Shown: positions 51,385 to 60,403 of the stretch, piece by piece
Layout: the number at the start of each line of letters is the position of its first letter
How positions within the stretch are numbered: position 1 is the stretch's first letter
Origin: Peptococcus niger
GTDB taxonomy: Bacteria > Bacillota > Peptococcia > Peptococcales > Peptococcaceae
Reading direction: 5' to 3'
Length of the DNA stretch: 64,000 nucleotides
NCBI RefSeq assembly: GCF_900101835.1
Contig: NZ_FNAF01000005.1
Span: 62,001 to 126,000, forward strand
The notes under the pieces: model-generated
Database searches by the model: none
Told to the model about the DNA's origin: nothing
The model's input: only the letters and a program-made list of their open reading frames with translations
Position numbers and translations under genes: made by a program

Positions 51385-53070
51385 ATGAGTTATAAAGTTA
51401 GCCCTGAAAACGAAAAATTGCGTCAGGAAATTCGTGAATTTGCGGAAATGGAAATTGCACCGATTTCATTCCAGTTGGATGAACGGGCCATTTTTCCGGA
51501 AGATATTGTCAAACAAATGGGCGAAAAAGGCTGGATGGGCCTGCCTTTTGAGAAGAAATACGGCGGCCGGGAAATGGGCAATGAGGCTTATGCCATTGCT
51601 GTAGAAGAATTTTCCCGCGTTGATGCCAGCGTTGGGGTCATCCTGTCGGCCCATAATTCGCTTGGGACTTGGCCGATTGCTGCCTTTGGTACTGAGGCTC
51701 AGAAAGAAAAATACCTGGTGCCTTTGGCCAAAGGGGAAAAGCTGGCTGCTTTCGGTTTGACGGAAGAAAATGCCGGGTCTGATGCCGGCGGAACAGAGAC
51801 GACGGCTGTTTTAGACGGTGACCATTACATTCTGAACGGGCATAAAATCTTCATCACCAATGCACCTGAGGCGGATATTTATGTGGTCTTTGCTGCCACC
51901 GATAAAGAAAAGGGAACCCACGGCGGGATTTCTGCTTTCATTGTGGAAAAAGGCATGGAAGGGTTTGACTTCGGTACCCGGTACAATAAAATGGGCATTC
52001 GTGCCTCGGCAACAGCAGAACTGGTCTTTAAAAATTGCAAGGTGCCGAAAGAAAACCTCTTGGGTGAAATTGGTCAAGGGTTTAAAATTGCCATGCAGAC
52101 CTTGGACGGTGGCCGGATTGGAATTGCGGCACAAGCGCTGGGCATTGCACAAGGCGCTTATGAACAGGCCCTTGAACGGGCCCAAGACCGGGTTCAATTT
52201 GGTAAGCCGATTGCTGCCCAACAGGGCGTCAGCTTCAAGCTGGCCGATATGGCCACGAAAATTCGCGCAGCCCGCTTTTTGGTATACTCTGCAGCTGAAA
52301 TGAAAGATGCCCATGAAAATTATGGGATGCAGAGTGCGATGGCAAAACTCTACGCTTCTGAAGTGGCGCTGGAAGTTGTCGATGAAGCGGTGCAAATCTT
52401 TGGCGGCTCAGGCTTCATTAAAGGCTTGCCGGTGGAACGCTTCTACCGCGATGCGAAAATTACGGCCATCTATGAAGGCACCAATGAAATCCAACGGGTG
52501 GTTATAGCCTCCCACTTGATGCCGCGCAAGAAGAAAGACAAGGCTGAGAAAAAAGCCAGCAAGGCAGCTGCACCGACAACTGAGCGGAAGATGGAAATTT
52601 TCGATGAAGGATCCGCTCAAGACCGGGTAGATGCCCTGGTGAAAGCGCTCAAGGCAGAAGGGTACGACCGGCAGTCCGTTGATGACATTTTCGGGCCCAT
52701 CGGTAAAGCAGACCGCCTGGTGGCCTTCGGGATGGGCTTAAAACATGCTCAGGACCGGAAGATGATGGAAGACCTGGCTGAAGCCTTCGGCGCGGTCTTA
52801 TCCTGCTCACGGCCGATTTCCGAACAGCGGGAATGGATGGATTTGACCCGGTATGTGGGCCTGTCCGGACAGAAATTCGGAGGCAAATTCTATATTGGCG
52901 CCGGCATCAGCGGTCAAAAACAGCACATGTACGGCATTAAAGATACGGACATCATCATCGCCATCAATGAAGACATCAACCAGCCGATTTTCGCTGAAAG
53001 CGATTACGGCATTGTCGGCGACATGTATGAGATTGTTCCGCTCTTAACAGAGGCATTGAAGAATCTGTAA
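51385..53070 (+). CDS. Acyl-CoA dehydrogenase fused to an ETF-alpha FAD-binding domain
   Basis: 561 residues. Residues 1-380 are a complete short-chain acyl-CoA dehydrogenase: FGLTEENAGSDAGG at 123-136, arginine-rich FAD contacts near 270-285, QIFGGSGF near 337, catalytic base E364 in IYEGTNEIQR. A Lys/Ala/Glu linker (about 380-435) leads to the C-terminal domain of ETF-alpha: SRP at 475-477, GLSGQKFGGKFYIGAGISG at 492-510, AINED, and DYGIVGDMYEIVP at 540-552. ETF-alpha domain I is absent and no etfB is nearby. The dehydrogenase may thus pass electrons to its own second FAD and on to an unknown partner. Which acyl-CoA (butyryl, glutaryl or other) is not decidable. GAAAGGAG precedes the ATG. 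Confidence 0.88.
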   Translation: MSYKVSPENEKLRQEIREFAEMEIAPISFQLDERAIFPEDIVKQMGEKGWMGLPFEKKYGGREMGNEAYAIAVEEFSRVDASVGVILSAHNSLGTWPIAAFGTEAQKEKYLVPLAKGEKLAAFGLTEENAGSDAGGTETTAVLDGDHYILNGHKIFITNAPEADIYVVFAATDKEKGTHGGISAFIVEKGMEGFDFGTRYNKMGIRASATAELVFKNCKVPKENLLGEIGQGFKIAMQTLDGGRIGIAAQALGIAQGAYEQALERAQDRVQFGKPIAAQQGVSFKLADMATKIRAARFLVYSAAEMKDAHENYGMQSAMAKLYASEVALEVVDEAVQIFGGSGFIKGLPVERFYRDAKITAIYEGTNEIQRVVIASHLMPRKKKDKAEKKASKAAAPTTERKMEIFDEGSAQDRVDALVKALKAEGYDRQSVDDIFGPIGKADRLVAFGMGLKHAQDRKMMEDLAEAFGAVLSCSRPISEQREWMDLTRYVGLSGQKFGGKFYIGAGISGQKQHMYGIKDTDIIIAINEDINQPIFAESDYGIVGDMYEIVPLLTEALKNL

Positions 53071-53186
53071 GGGTATTGGAAGGGGCTGCCTGAGGGCAGC
53101 CTTTTTTGCTTACAGCTGACAAGGCCTGGGCATTTGGCGATGGCAGGGCGCTGTGCTACAATGTTTTTAGAAAGGGGGCGAAGGCT

Positions 53187-53426
53187 ATGTTGGTGATCAG
53201 GTGTGCCAGATGTAAGGCGAAGATATGGAAGTATGATAAGATTGGTCCCGGTGCGGTTCTTCGCTGCCATAAAGCGCGCATTCAGCAAGTTTACAATGTG
53301 CCGGTGGTGCAGGCGCATAAAATTTGCTGCCCAAAATGTTCAGCAGCCCTTGGCATTGACAAGGGCCCCTTCTATAAAATGGATCCACGCGCCTTTATTT
53401 ACAATGGCACCAAAAGGAATCGATAG
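53187..53426 (+). CDS. Small zinc-ribbon-like protein
   Basis: 79 residues from MLVIRCARCKAK, chosen for AAGGGGG eight bases upstream. Two CxxC knuckles (CARC at 6-9; CCPKC near 48-52) plus a single Cys-His in between (RCHK) indicate a zinc site. No catalytic domain. Its stop is one base before the recQ start, so the two are coupled. A nucleic-acid-binding accessory is plausible; function unknown. Confidence 0.65.
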   Translation: MLVIRCARCKAKIWKYDKIGPGAVLRCHKARIQQVYNVPVVQAHKICCPKCSAALGIDKGPFYKMDPRAFIYNGTKRNR

Positions 53427-53427
53427 G

Positions 53428-55206
53428 ATGGTCATGGAAGACGCGTACAGGATTTTACATCAATACTTTGGCTATGAGACCTTTCGGCCCGGGCAGGAAA
53501 AGTTGATTGAAGGCATCTTGCAAGGGCGAGATGTGGTGGGCATTTTACCCACCGGTGGGGGGAAATCCCTTTGCTATCAGATTCCGGCGCTGTCCTTGCC
53601 CGGCTTGACGCTGGTGATTTCACCCTTGATTTCTTTAATGAAGGACCAGGTGGATGGTCTGAGAGAGTTGGGCATTTCGGCAGCCAAAATAGATGGGCAA
53701 ACAGAGCCGGTGGCCTATCGTGACATTATGCGCAGCGCTTTTCACGGTGACCTCAAGCTGCTTTATATTGCCCCGGAGCGGCTGGCGCAAGAGAGCTTCC
53801 AGCGGGCGGTTAAAAATTTACCGATTGCGCTGGTGGCCATTGACGAAGCCCATTGCGTCAGCCAGTGGGGGCATGATTTCAGGCCCAGCTACCGGCAAAT
53901 TGCGGCCGGCCTGTCGGCCTTGACCCCGCGGCCAATTTTTGCCGCCTTGACGGCAACGGCAACTGAGCCGGTGCAGGCGGATATTGTTAAGGGCTTGGCC
54001 TTACAGGATCCGCTGGTATATGTGGCCGACTTTGATCGGCCGAATTTGTACTTTAATATTTTAGCGCCGAGCGACCGCAAAAAAACGCTCCTGTCTTTTT
54101 TGGCAGATGGACAGAGTGCCATTGTCTATTGCGCCACCCGCAGAACAGTGGATACCTTGAGCGCCTACTTGAACGATCAAGGTGTGACAGCGGTTGCCTA
54201 CCACGCAGGCCTTTCAGCAGAAGATCGGGAAAGGCACCAAGACGCCTTTATTAATGATAAGGTCCAAGTGGCAGTGGCAACCAATGCTTTCGGGATGGGG
54301 ATTGATAAACCGGATGTACGGCGGGTAATTCATTATAATATACCTAAGAATATCGAAAGCTATTATCAGGAGGCGGGCCGCGCCGGTCGGGACGGGGCGC
54401 CGGCTGAAGCGGTGCTTTTTTTCAATGCGGCGGATATTATGACCAACCTTTTCCTCATCGGGCAAAGCAGGGAGCCGAATGCCCGGCAAAAATTGGACGC
54501 CATGCTTGGCTATGCCTACACCGGCTCCTGCCTGCGTCATTACCTGCTGCGTTATTTTCAACCGACCGAGGACTTACCACCGGCCTGCGGCCATTGTGCC
54601 ATCTGCGATGGCCGGATCACGACGACGGATGTGACCGAACCGGCGCGGATGGTGCTTTCCTGTATTGCCAGGATGGGCCAGCGGTATGGGACCAGCTTGA
54701 TTATAGATGTGTTGCGCGGCGCAAAAACTGAGCGTATCCGCGCACAGGGATTCGATCGCTTATCCACTTACGGGCTTTTGGCAAAAAGCAGTAAGGGGGC
54801 CTTGCGCGATGTGATCACCCTTCTGGCGGCGGAGGGTTACCTGGCTGTGGTGGGGGCGGACTATCCGATTCTCAAGTTAACCGAAAAAAGCCGGGCGCTT
54901 TTGCAGGGAGAGGTCCAGTTGAGCATGAATCGTCCGCGCAGCGTCCGCAGTGGACAAGGGCACTTGGCAACGGAGGACCTGGACGAAACCCTCTTTCATG
55001 CCTTGCGCCAGTTGCGCCGCGAGATGGCGGATAATCTGGGCTTGCCGCCCTATATTATTTTCACGGACCGGACCTTGCAAGACCTGGCGCGTCGGATGCC
55101 CCGGACGTCGGAAGACCTGCTGGCGGTCCATGGCATTGGGGCTGTTAAAGCGAAAAAATACGGGGCTCCCTTTTTATTGGCCATTCGGCGCTATTTGCAG
55201 GAGTGA
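53428..55206 (+). CDS. recQ: ATP-dependent DNA helicase RecQ
   Basis: 592 residues from MVMEDAYRIL (a second ATG two codons later is equally possible). Superfamily 2 helicase: Walker A TGGGKS at 42-47, DEAH within AIDEAHCVSQWGHDFRP, motif VI QEAGRAGRDG, the RQC zinc knuckle (CLRHYLLRYF with CGHCAIC) and one C-terminal HRDC domain from about 515. It unwinds recombination and replication intermediates from 3' to 5'. Coupled with the small zinc protein upstream. Confidence 0.95.
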   Translation: MVMEDAYRILHQYFGYETFRPGQEKLIEGILQGRDVVGILPTGGGKSLCYQIPALSLPGLTLVISPLISLMKDQVDGLRELGISAAKIDGQTEPVAYRDIMRSAFHGDLKLLYIAPERLAQESFQRAVKNLPIALVAIDEAHCVSQWGHDFRPSYRQIAAGLSALTPRPIFAALTATATEPVQADIVKGLALQDPLVYVADFDRPNLYFNILAPSDRKKTLLSFLADGQSAIVYCATRRTVDTLSAYLNDQGVTAVAYHAGLSAEDRERHQDAFINDKVQVAVATNAFGMGIDKPDVRRVIHYNIPKNIESYYQEAGRAGRDGAPAEAVLFFNAADIMTNLFLIGQSREPNARQKLDAMLGYAYTGSCLRHYLLRYFQPTEDLPPACGHCAICDGRITTTDVTEPARMVLSCIARMGQRYGTSLIIDVLRGAKTERIRAQGFDRLSTYGLLAKSSKGALRDVITLLAAEGYLAVVGADYPILKLTEKSRALLQGEVQLSMNRPRSVRSGQGHLATEDLDETLFHALRQLRREMADNLGLPPYIIFTDRTLQDLARRMPRTSEDLLAVHGIGAVKAKKYGAPFLLAIRRYLQE

Positions 55207-55237
55207 TGGCTTGCGGCGCCGGCAGCAAGGGAGGCGC

Positions 55238-55290
55238 CATAAAAAAGCCCGTCACCATCGGATTAGACCTCCGATGGTGACGGGCTTTTG
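55238..55290. terminator. Bidirectional terminator between recQ and uraA
   Basis: A perfect 20-bp stem (AAAAGCCCGTCACCATCGGA and complement) with a 7-base loop, A-rich on one side and T-rich on the other, between convergent genes. Confidence 0.95.
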
Positions 55291-55297
55291 GGTGCTT

Positions 55298-56584
55298 TTA
55301 ATTATTTTCTTTTAATTCATTCCGGTCTTGCGTCAACTTTAGCCGGTCAAGCAGGTAAAGCAGCAGGCCCAAAAGCAGGGCCACCACTGTTGCCAGGGCC
55401 ATACCGGTTAATTTTACCGATCCAAGTTGAACATAGGCGCCGGATAAACCGGTAATAAATGGAATCGCCGTTAAGGCCTGGTTGCGCGGCAGGTTGTAAT
55501 CCACCTTGGCATCCACCAGCAGGCGAATACCGGACACCCCAATCATGCCGTAGAGGAGAAAGCTGACCCCACCCATAACCTCCGGCGGAATGGACTGGAT
55601 CAAGGTCGACACCTTACCGATGAAGCCTAAGGCGATGGACAAGACGGCTGTGCCGCCGATGACCCAGGTGCTGTAGACCCGGGTCATGGCCATGACCCCA
55701 ATGTTCTCGCCGTAAGTGGTGGTTGGTACAGAACCGCCTAAACCGGACAGCATGGTTGAAAAACCGTCTGCAAAGAGGGTCTTGTGCAATCCCGGCTTGC
55801 GAATTAAGTTGCGGCCGATGATTTTCCCTGTTACCAACTGGTGGCCAATGTGTTCGCTGATGACCACCAGGGTGGCCGGTAAAATAATCGTCATGGCCCC
55901 CCAGTCAAAGGTCGGGTGGCTAAAGGCCGGCAAAGAAAACCAAGCCGCCTCTTTCACAGGGGTCAAGTCGACAAGGCCGACAATGGCCGCCGCCACATAA
56001 CCGATGACAATGGCCAGGAGAACCGGGATCAGGGCTAAAAAGCCCCGCAAAACGATGGAGCCCAAGACCGCAGCCATCAGGGTAATGATAAAGACAGCCA
56101 CCCGGTTGAAATCAACATTCGCGCCGTCCTCTAAGACGATGCCGCCCATTTTTGCCGCTGTGCCCGCCAGTTCTAAGCCGATAAGGGCGACAACGGCCCC
56201 CATGGCTGCCGGAGGCAACAAGGCATTGATCCAGGCAACACCGAAGAAATAAACGATGACCGCTACCAGCATCAGGGCAAGGCCTGAGGCCACAAAGCCC
56301 CCCAAGGCATAGCTATAGCCCATGCCGGAGGCATTGATGATCAGCAGGCTTGGAGCAATAAAGGCAAAACTTGAGCCCAAGTAGGCAGGCGATGAGCCTT
56401 TGGTGATAAAAATAAAAATTAACGTTCCAATCCCGTTGAAAAAGAGGACCACCGACGGGTTAATTCCCAAAATCGTCGGCACTAAAATAGAGGCGCTGAA
56501 CATGGCAAACAAGTGTTGAACAGACAGCGGAATGGATTCTCGCCACGGCGGACGTGATTCCACATCATAAAATTTTCTGGCCAA
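55298..56584 (-). CDS. uraA: Uracil permease (NCS2 family)
   Basis: 428 residues from a TTG (MARKFYDVES) seven bases after AAGGGGG. Nucleobase:cation symporter-2 fold with about 14 helical segments: PLSVQHLFAMFSASILVPTILG near 19-40, the substrate glutamate in ISEHIGHQ near 240, and GLGGSVPTTTYGENIGVMAMT near 282-302. The last of these is the UraA signature with the uracil-contacting Glu. No pyrimidine attenuator was found in the 170 bases upstream. Monocistronic, divergent from tRNA-Glu. Confidence 0.9.
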   Translation of the reverse strand: MARKFYDVESRPPWRESIPLSVQHLFAMFSASILVPTILGINPSVVLFFNGIGTLIFIFITKGSSPAYLGSSFAFIAPSLLIINASGMGYSYALGGFVASGLALMLVAVIVYFFGVAWINALLPPAAMGAVVALIGLELAGTAAKMGGIVLEDGANVDFNRVAVFIITLMAAVLGSIVLRGFLALIPVLLAIVIGYVAAAIVGLVDLTPVKEAAWFSLPAFSHPTFDWGAMTIILPATLVVISEHIGHQLVTGKIIGRNLIRKPGLHKTLFADGFSTMLSGLGGSVPTTTYGENIGVMAMTRVYSTWVIGGTAVLSIALGFIGKVSTLIQSIPPEVMGGVSFLLYGMIGVSGIRLLVDAKVDYNLPRNQALTAIPFITGLSGAYVQLGSVKLTGMALATVVALLLGLLLYLLDRLKLTQDRNELKENN

Positions 56585-56712
56585 AATAATACCCCCTTAC
56601 CTATTGATGACAAACCTTTGTTATTCTAGTGGATAGTTTTTACCCGGTCAAGACTTTTGGCTAAAATTTTCTTATCTTCTTTTTTCAACCGGTTGTTAAT
56701 TGCGCAAAGCCC

Positions 56713-56741
56713 TTTACAAAGTAAATATCATTCGTTAAAAT
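56713..56741 (+). promoter_or_regulatory. Promoter of tRNA-Glu and gltX
   Basis: TTTACA (56713-56718), 17 bases, TAAAAT (56736-56741). Start predicted near 56748, 7 bases before the mature tRNA. Confidence 0.7.
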
Positions 56742-56754
56742 ATAAGTACCTCAA

Positions 56755-56826
56755 GACCCATTGGTCAAGCGGTTAAGACGCCACCCTCTCACGGTGGAAT
56801 CAGGGGTTCGATTCCCCTATGGGTTA
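56755..56826 (+). tRNA. tRNA-Glu (anticodon CTC)
   Basis: 72-base cloverleaf: acceptor GACCCAT/ATGGGTT with discriminator A, D arm with GGTCAAGCGGTTAAGAC, anticodon stem CCACC/GGTGG enclosing CTCTCAC (anticodon CTC), T arm AGGGG-TTCGATT-CCCCT. CCA is not encoded. It reads GAG codons. No terminator separates it from gltX 63 bases downstream. Confidence 0.95.
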
Positions 56827-56889
56827 TGGACGGCGGTTCCGCATGGAACCGTCTTTTATTATGTCAAACAGTGCGCTCAAGGAGGCAAT

Positions 56890-58539
56890 ATGGATTATCA
56901 ACAATTGGCTGACCAGCTCTTCCCGGATGTAACCGATACAATAACGGATTTGGAAAAACGCTACCCATCCCGTGACCTGGCCGAGGGGGCCTTTGTCACC
57001 CGGTTAGGGCCGTCGCCAACGGGATTTATGCACATCGGCAACCTGTACACAGGCTTGATCAATGAGCGCCTGGCACATCAGTCCGGCGGTCGTTTTTTCC
57101 TCCGCATTGAAGATACGGACCATAAACGGTATGTGGATGGCGCAGAAGAGGTTATTACCGATGCGCTGGCCTATTTCGGCATCAATTATGATGAAGGGGT
57201 CTTTCAAGATGGAGAAAGGGGGGCCTATGGGCCCTACCACCAAAGTGAACGCGCGGCCATTTATCACGTGGTGGCCAAGCATCTGGTGGCTAAGGGTTAC
57301 GCCTATCCTTCTTTTGCCACAGAAGAAGAACTGGCCGCCCTGCGCACTGCCCAGGAAGCGGAAAAGGCGGACACCGGCTACTATGGGAAGTGGGCCAAAG
57401 ATCGTTTCTTAAGCCTTGAAGACATTCGCCGGCACCTGGACGCCGGAGACCCCTGGACCCTCCGCCTTCGTTCCCGTGCCTTGCCTGAGGAAAAACGTCA
57501 GATTCCCGATGGCATTCGCGGCCATGTCACCGTTCACCCGAATAAACAGGATGTGGTCTTGTTAAAGACCAATGGCATTCCGACTTATCATTTCGCCCAC
57601 GTGGTGGATGACCATTTTATGCGGACAAGCCATGTGGTGCGCGGTGAAGAATGGCTGGCGACCCTGCCCATCCACCTGGAACTCTTTGATATCTTAGGCT
57701 GGCCGGCGCCCCTGTATTGCCACACCTCTCATTTGATGAAAATAGATGGGGACACCCGCCGTAAACTTTCCAAGCGGCAAGACCCGGAAATGGCCCTGTC
57801 CTACTACATGGAAAAAGGCTATCATCCGACGTCAGTGCGCGAGTACTTGATGATTTTGATCAATTCGGATTATGAGGAATGGCGGTTGGCAAACCCGGAG
57901 GCACCTTTGGCAGATTTCCCGGTGACCCTGGATAAAATGGCCACCTCCGGTGCCCTCTACGATATGGTTAAACTGGATGATGTTGCCAAAGAGAGCCTTT
58001 TGCATATTTCAGAAGAAGAACTGGCCACTTTCCTCATCCACTGGGCGGACCAGTATGCGCCCGACGCCGCCCTCATTTTAGCAGCCGATAAGGCCGCCCT
58101 GGTACGCTTGCTGGGCATCGGTCGAGACGGCAAAAAACCGCGCAAAGACTTGGTTTGCGCGGCTCAAATGTTGGCACATGTTTCTTATTTCTTTGACGAT
58201 TGGTTCAAGCTGGAAGACCCCTTGCCGGAAGCCGTCAGTCCGACAGATGCCCAGACCATCTTAAGGGCTTACCTGGCCGGTTACGATGGGGCAGACGATA
58301 ACAGCGCCTGGTTCGCTAAGGTGCGGGACATTGCCACAGCCAACGGCTATGCCGCCCGGCCCAAGGATTACAAGAAAGACCCGGACGCCTATAAGGGGCA
58401 TGTGGGTGATGTGAGCGCCGTGATTCGCCTTGCCGTGACCGGCCGCTCGGCCAGTCCGGACTTGTGGAGCGTTCAGCAGATTATGGGCGAAAACCGCGTC
58501 CGCGACCGGATTGAAAAATTTTTGGCCCATCAAGTATAA
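56890..58539 (+). CDS. gltX: Glutamyl-tRNA synthetase
   Basis: 549 residues from MDYQQLADQLFP with AAGGAGG upstream. Class I synthetase: HIG at 48-50 in GPSPTGFMHIGN, KLSKR in DTRRKLSKRQDPE near 288. An N-terminal extension of about 35 residues and a long C-terminal anticodon domain make it longer than the E. coli enzyme but like several clostridial ones. Directly downstream of tRNA-Glu(CTC), one of its own substrates, apparently on the same transcript. Whether it is discriminating or also charges tRNA-Gln cannot be told without the rest of the genome. Confidence 0.94.
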   Translation: MDYQQLADQLFPDVTDTITDLEKRYPSRDLAEGAFVTRLGPSPTGFMHIGNLYTGLINERLAHQSGGRFFLRIEDTDHKRYVDGAEEVITDALAYFGINYDEGVFQDGERGAYGPYHQSERAAIYHVVAKHLVAKGYAYPSFATEEELAALRTAQEAEKADTGYYGKWAKDRFLSLEDIRRHLDAGDPWTLRLRSRALPEEKRQIPDGIRGHVTVHPNKQDVVLLKTNGIPTYHFAHVVDDHFMRTSHVVRGEEWLATLPIHLELFDILGWPAPLYCHTSHLMKIDGDTRRKLSKRQDPEMALSYYMEKGYHPTSVREYLMILINSDYEEWRLANPEAPLADFPVTLDKMATSGALYDMVKLDDVAKESLLHISEEELATFLIHWADQYAPDAALILAADKAALVRLLGIGRDGKKPRKDLVCAAQMLAHVSYFFDDWFKLEDPLPEAVSPTDAQTILRAYLAGYDGADDNSAWFAKVRDIATANGYAARPKDYKKDPDAYKGHVGDVSAVIRLAVTGRSASPDLWSVQQIMGENRVRDRIEKFLAHQV

Positions 58540-58568
58540 GCTAACCTGTTTAGAGGGAGGGGATGGTT

Positions 58569-60383
58569 GTGAAGGGGGATCCTAAAAGAGTCGGTGGCGG
58601 CCAATGGACCTTGCGAAGCGCCCTTGCTACGGGCCTGTTTTTACTTGGAGTTGGTGCTGTCACTACGCTAGGCTCTTTGTACATTGGCTTCTATCAATTT
58701 ATCGATGGCCTTTTTGCGGCTTATTTAACCAACCTCCCCTTGCTTTTATTAAATGCCTTGCCGATTATTCTCAGCCTGCTGCTGGTCTTTGCCCTCAGCT
58801 CCTCTTTACGCATCGCCGTTTTTGTCAATACGGTTTTCTGGGGACTTTTGGCGGTTTTTAACGCGGTCAAGGTAGCCTATCGTCATGAAAGTTTGCGCAT
58901 TGACGATGTCTATTTTTTAGGGCCCATGGTCAAAATTATGCCGCGTTATTTACAGGACCTTTTGCCCTTGCTGATTGCTGTCGGGCTAGGGGTGGTCCTT
59001 TTAGCAAGCCTTAGTCGACATTTGCCGAAAGTACCCCAATTGCCCCGGTTGGTGGCCGGGGGACTGGTCGCTCTTTTGCTGGTGACCGGTTTTGCTGCCC
59101 AGGGGAATTATAAAACTTGGAAAAAAGCCTTCTATCTCGGTGAAGTTCAGGGATTAAACAACTGGGTCGGCATTGACAACGATGCCAGCAATGGCTTTCC
59201 CTATTCTTTTATTTATCAGTCCTATGCGGTTCTGTTAAACACTCGCCAACCGGTTGATGAGGCTTTGGCTCGAGAGGTATTACAAGACTACCGGGCGATG
59301 CCGATGGCAGAGGAACAAAAGGTCAATGTCTTGGTGGTCCTTTTGGAGTCCTTTAAGGATTTTTCCGACTTAGGCATGGCAGGTCTGGAAGAGAGAGACC
59401 CCTATGCCTATTTTCACTCCCTGCAGAAGGAGGCCATTACAGGGGACCTGGTGCCGGATGTTTTTGGCGGCAGCACCACCGTTTCTGAATTAGAGGTCCT
59501 CTCCGGCTTTTCTATGACCATTATGGATCCAAGCTTTCGCTGGCCACGCCCGACCTATGTTTCCTTTTTCAAAGATCAAGGTTACGCCACAGAAGCCATG
59601 CACCCTAATGACGGTTATTTTTACAATCGGGTTAATGTCCTGCCCAATGTGGGCTTTGAAAAGTTTTTCTATACCCAGAATTATTTTAAGAATAAAGAAG
59701 AGGACGGGCTATATGCGGATAAGGCCCTTTTCAACCATGTCTTCAACCGGGTTCAAGGGGCAGAAAAACCGCTTTTTCACTACACAGCCACGATGCAAAA
59801 TCATGGCCCCTATGCCGGCCTTCTTGCTGCCGACTCATGGTGCGAGCGGCCAGAAGGCATAAGTGAAGAAGACTTTAACGCCTTTCAGGCCTACTTAGAA
59901 GGCGTGGCAGATACCGGGCAGGTTTTATGGGATTTTACGCGTCGCCTGGAAGACTTAGATAAACCGGTGGTAGTGGTGGCCTTTGGAGACCATAGCCCCG
60001 GCTTTAGCAATACCTTTTTTAACCAGATGGGTTTTATTGATTCTAAAGACCAAGGGGTTCTGAAAAATATCCATTTTTATAAAACCCCCTATTTGATTTG
60101 GGGAAACGAATCAGCCAAGGCAAGGCTTGATAAGGATTTTAGCGGCTCTTTCGGCCCCTTGGATCCGGAACTTTTACTGGCCAAGACCATGGGCTATATG
60201 GGTGTAACCGGTAGTCCCTACCAGGCTTTTTTACAAGATTATGCTCAAGTTGTCCCGGTGGCGAAAAAAAGATATTGCTATGAAAATGGAGCCTATCAGC
60301 TTGCGCCAAGTAAAGAGGCGACCATTTGGATAGAGAAAAAAGAGGCGGCGGAAGGCTTTACCCGTCGGCAAAAAGTGCATTAA
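58569..60383 (+). CDS. LTA-synthase-family membrane sulfatase/phosphoglycerol transferase
   Basis: 604 residues from the GTG at 58569, eight bases after GGAGG; an ATG two codons earlier sits only 2 bases from it. Five N-terminal membrane helices (up to about 180) precede an extracellular alkaline-phosphatase-fold domain: metal and nucleophile motif VFGGSTTVSELEVLSG with the catalytic threonine near 303, HPNDGYFYNR, then HNHGPY-type QNHGPYAG and the metal motif FGDHSPG. LtaS enzymes polymerise glycerophosphate from phosphatidylglycerol into lipoteichoic acid. Several paralogue types exist, so polymerase versus modifying transferase is open. Confidence 0.85.
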   Translation: MKGDPKRVGGGQWTLRSALATGLFLLGVGAVTTLGSLYIGFYQFIDGLFAAYLTNLPLLLLNALPIILSLLLVFALSSSLRIAVFVNTVFWGLLAVFNAVKVAYRHESLRIDDVYFLGPMVKIMPRYLQDLLPLLIAVGLGVVLLASLSRHLPKVPQLPRLVAGGLVALLLVTGFAAQGNYKTWKKAFYLGEVQGLNNWVGIDNDASNGFPYSFIYQSYAVLLNTRQPVDEALAREVLQDYRAMPMAEEQKVNVLVVLLESFKDFSDLGMAGLEERDPYAYFHSLQKEAITGDLVPDVFGGSTTVSELEVLSGFSMTIMDPSFRWPRPTYVSFFKDQGYATEAMHPNDGYFYNRVNVLPNVGFEKFFYTQNYFKNKEEDGLYADKALFNHVFNRVQGAEKPLFHYTATMQNHGPYAGLLAADSWCERPEGISEEDFNAFQAYLEGVADTGQVLWDFTRRLEDLDKPVVVVAFGDHSPGFSNTFFNQMGFIDSKDQGVLKNIHFYKTPYLIWGNESAKARLDKDFSGSFGPLDPELLLAKTMGYMGVTGSPYQAFLQDYAQVVPVAKKRYCYENGAYQLAPSKEATIWIEKKEAAEGFTRRQKVH

Positions 60384-60403
60384 CTGCCTTCAGTGGCATA
60401 TTT

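Noticed and set aside
56585-56754. PyrR attenuator or riboswitch upstream of uraA
   Set aside because: No terminator/antiterminator or conserved anti-antiterminator sequence in the 170-base gap.
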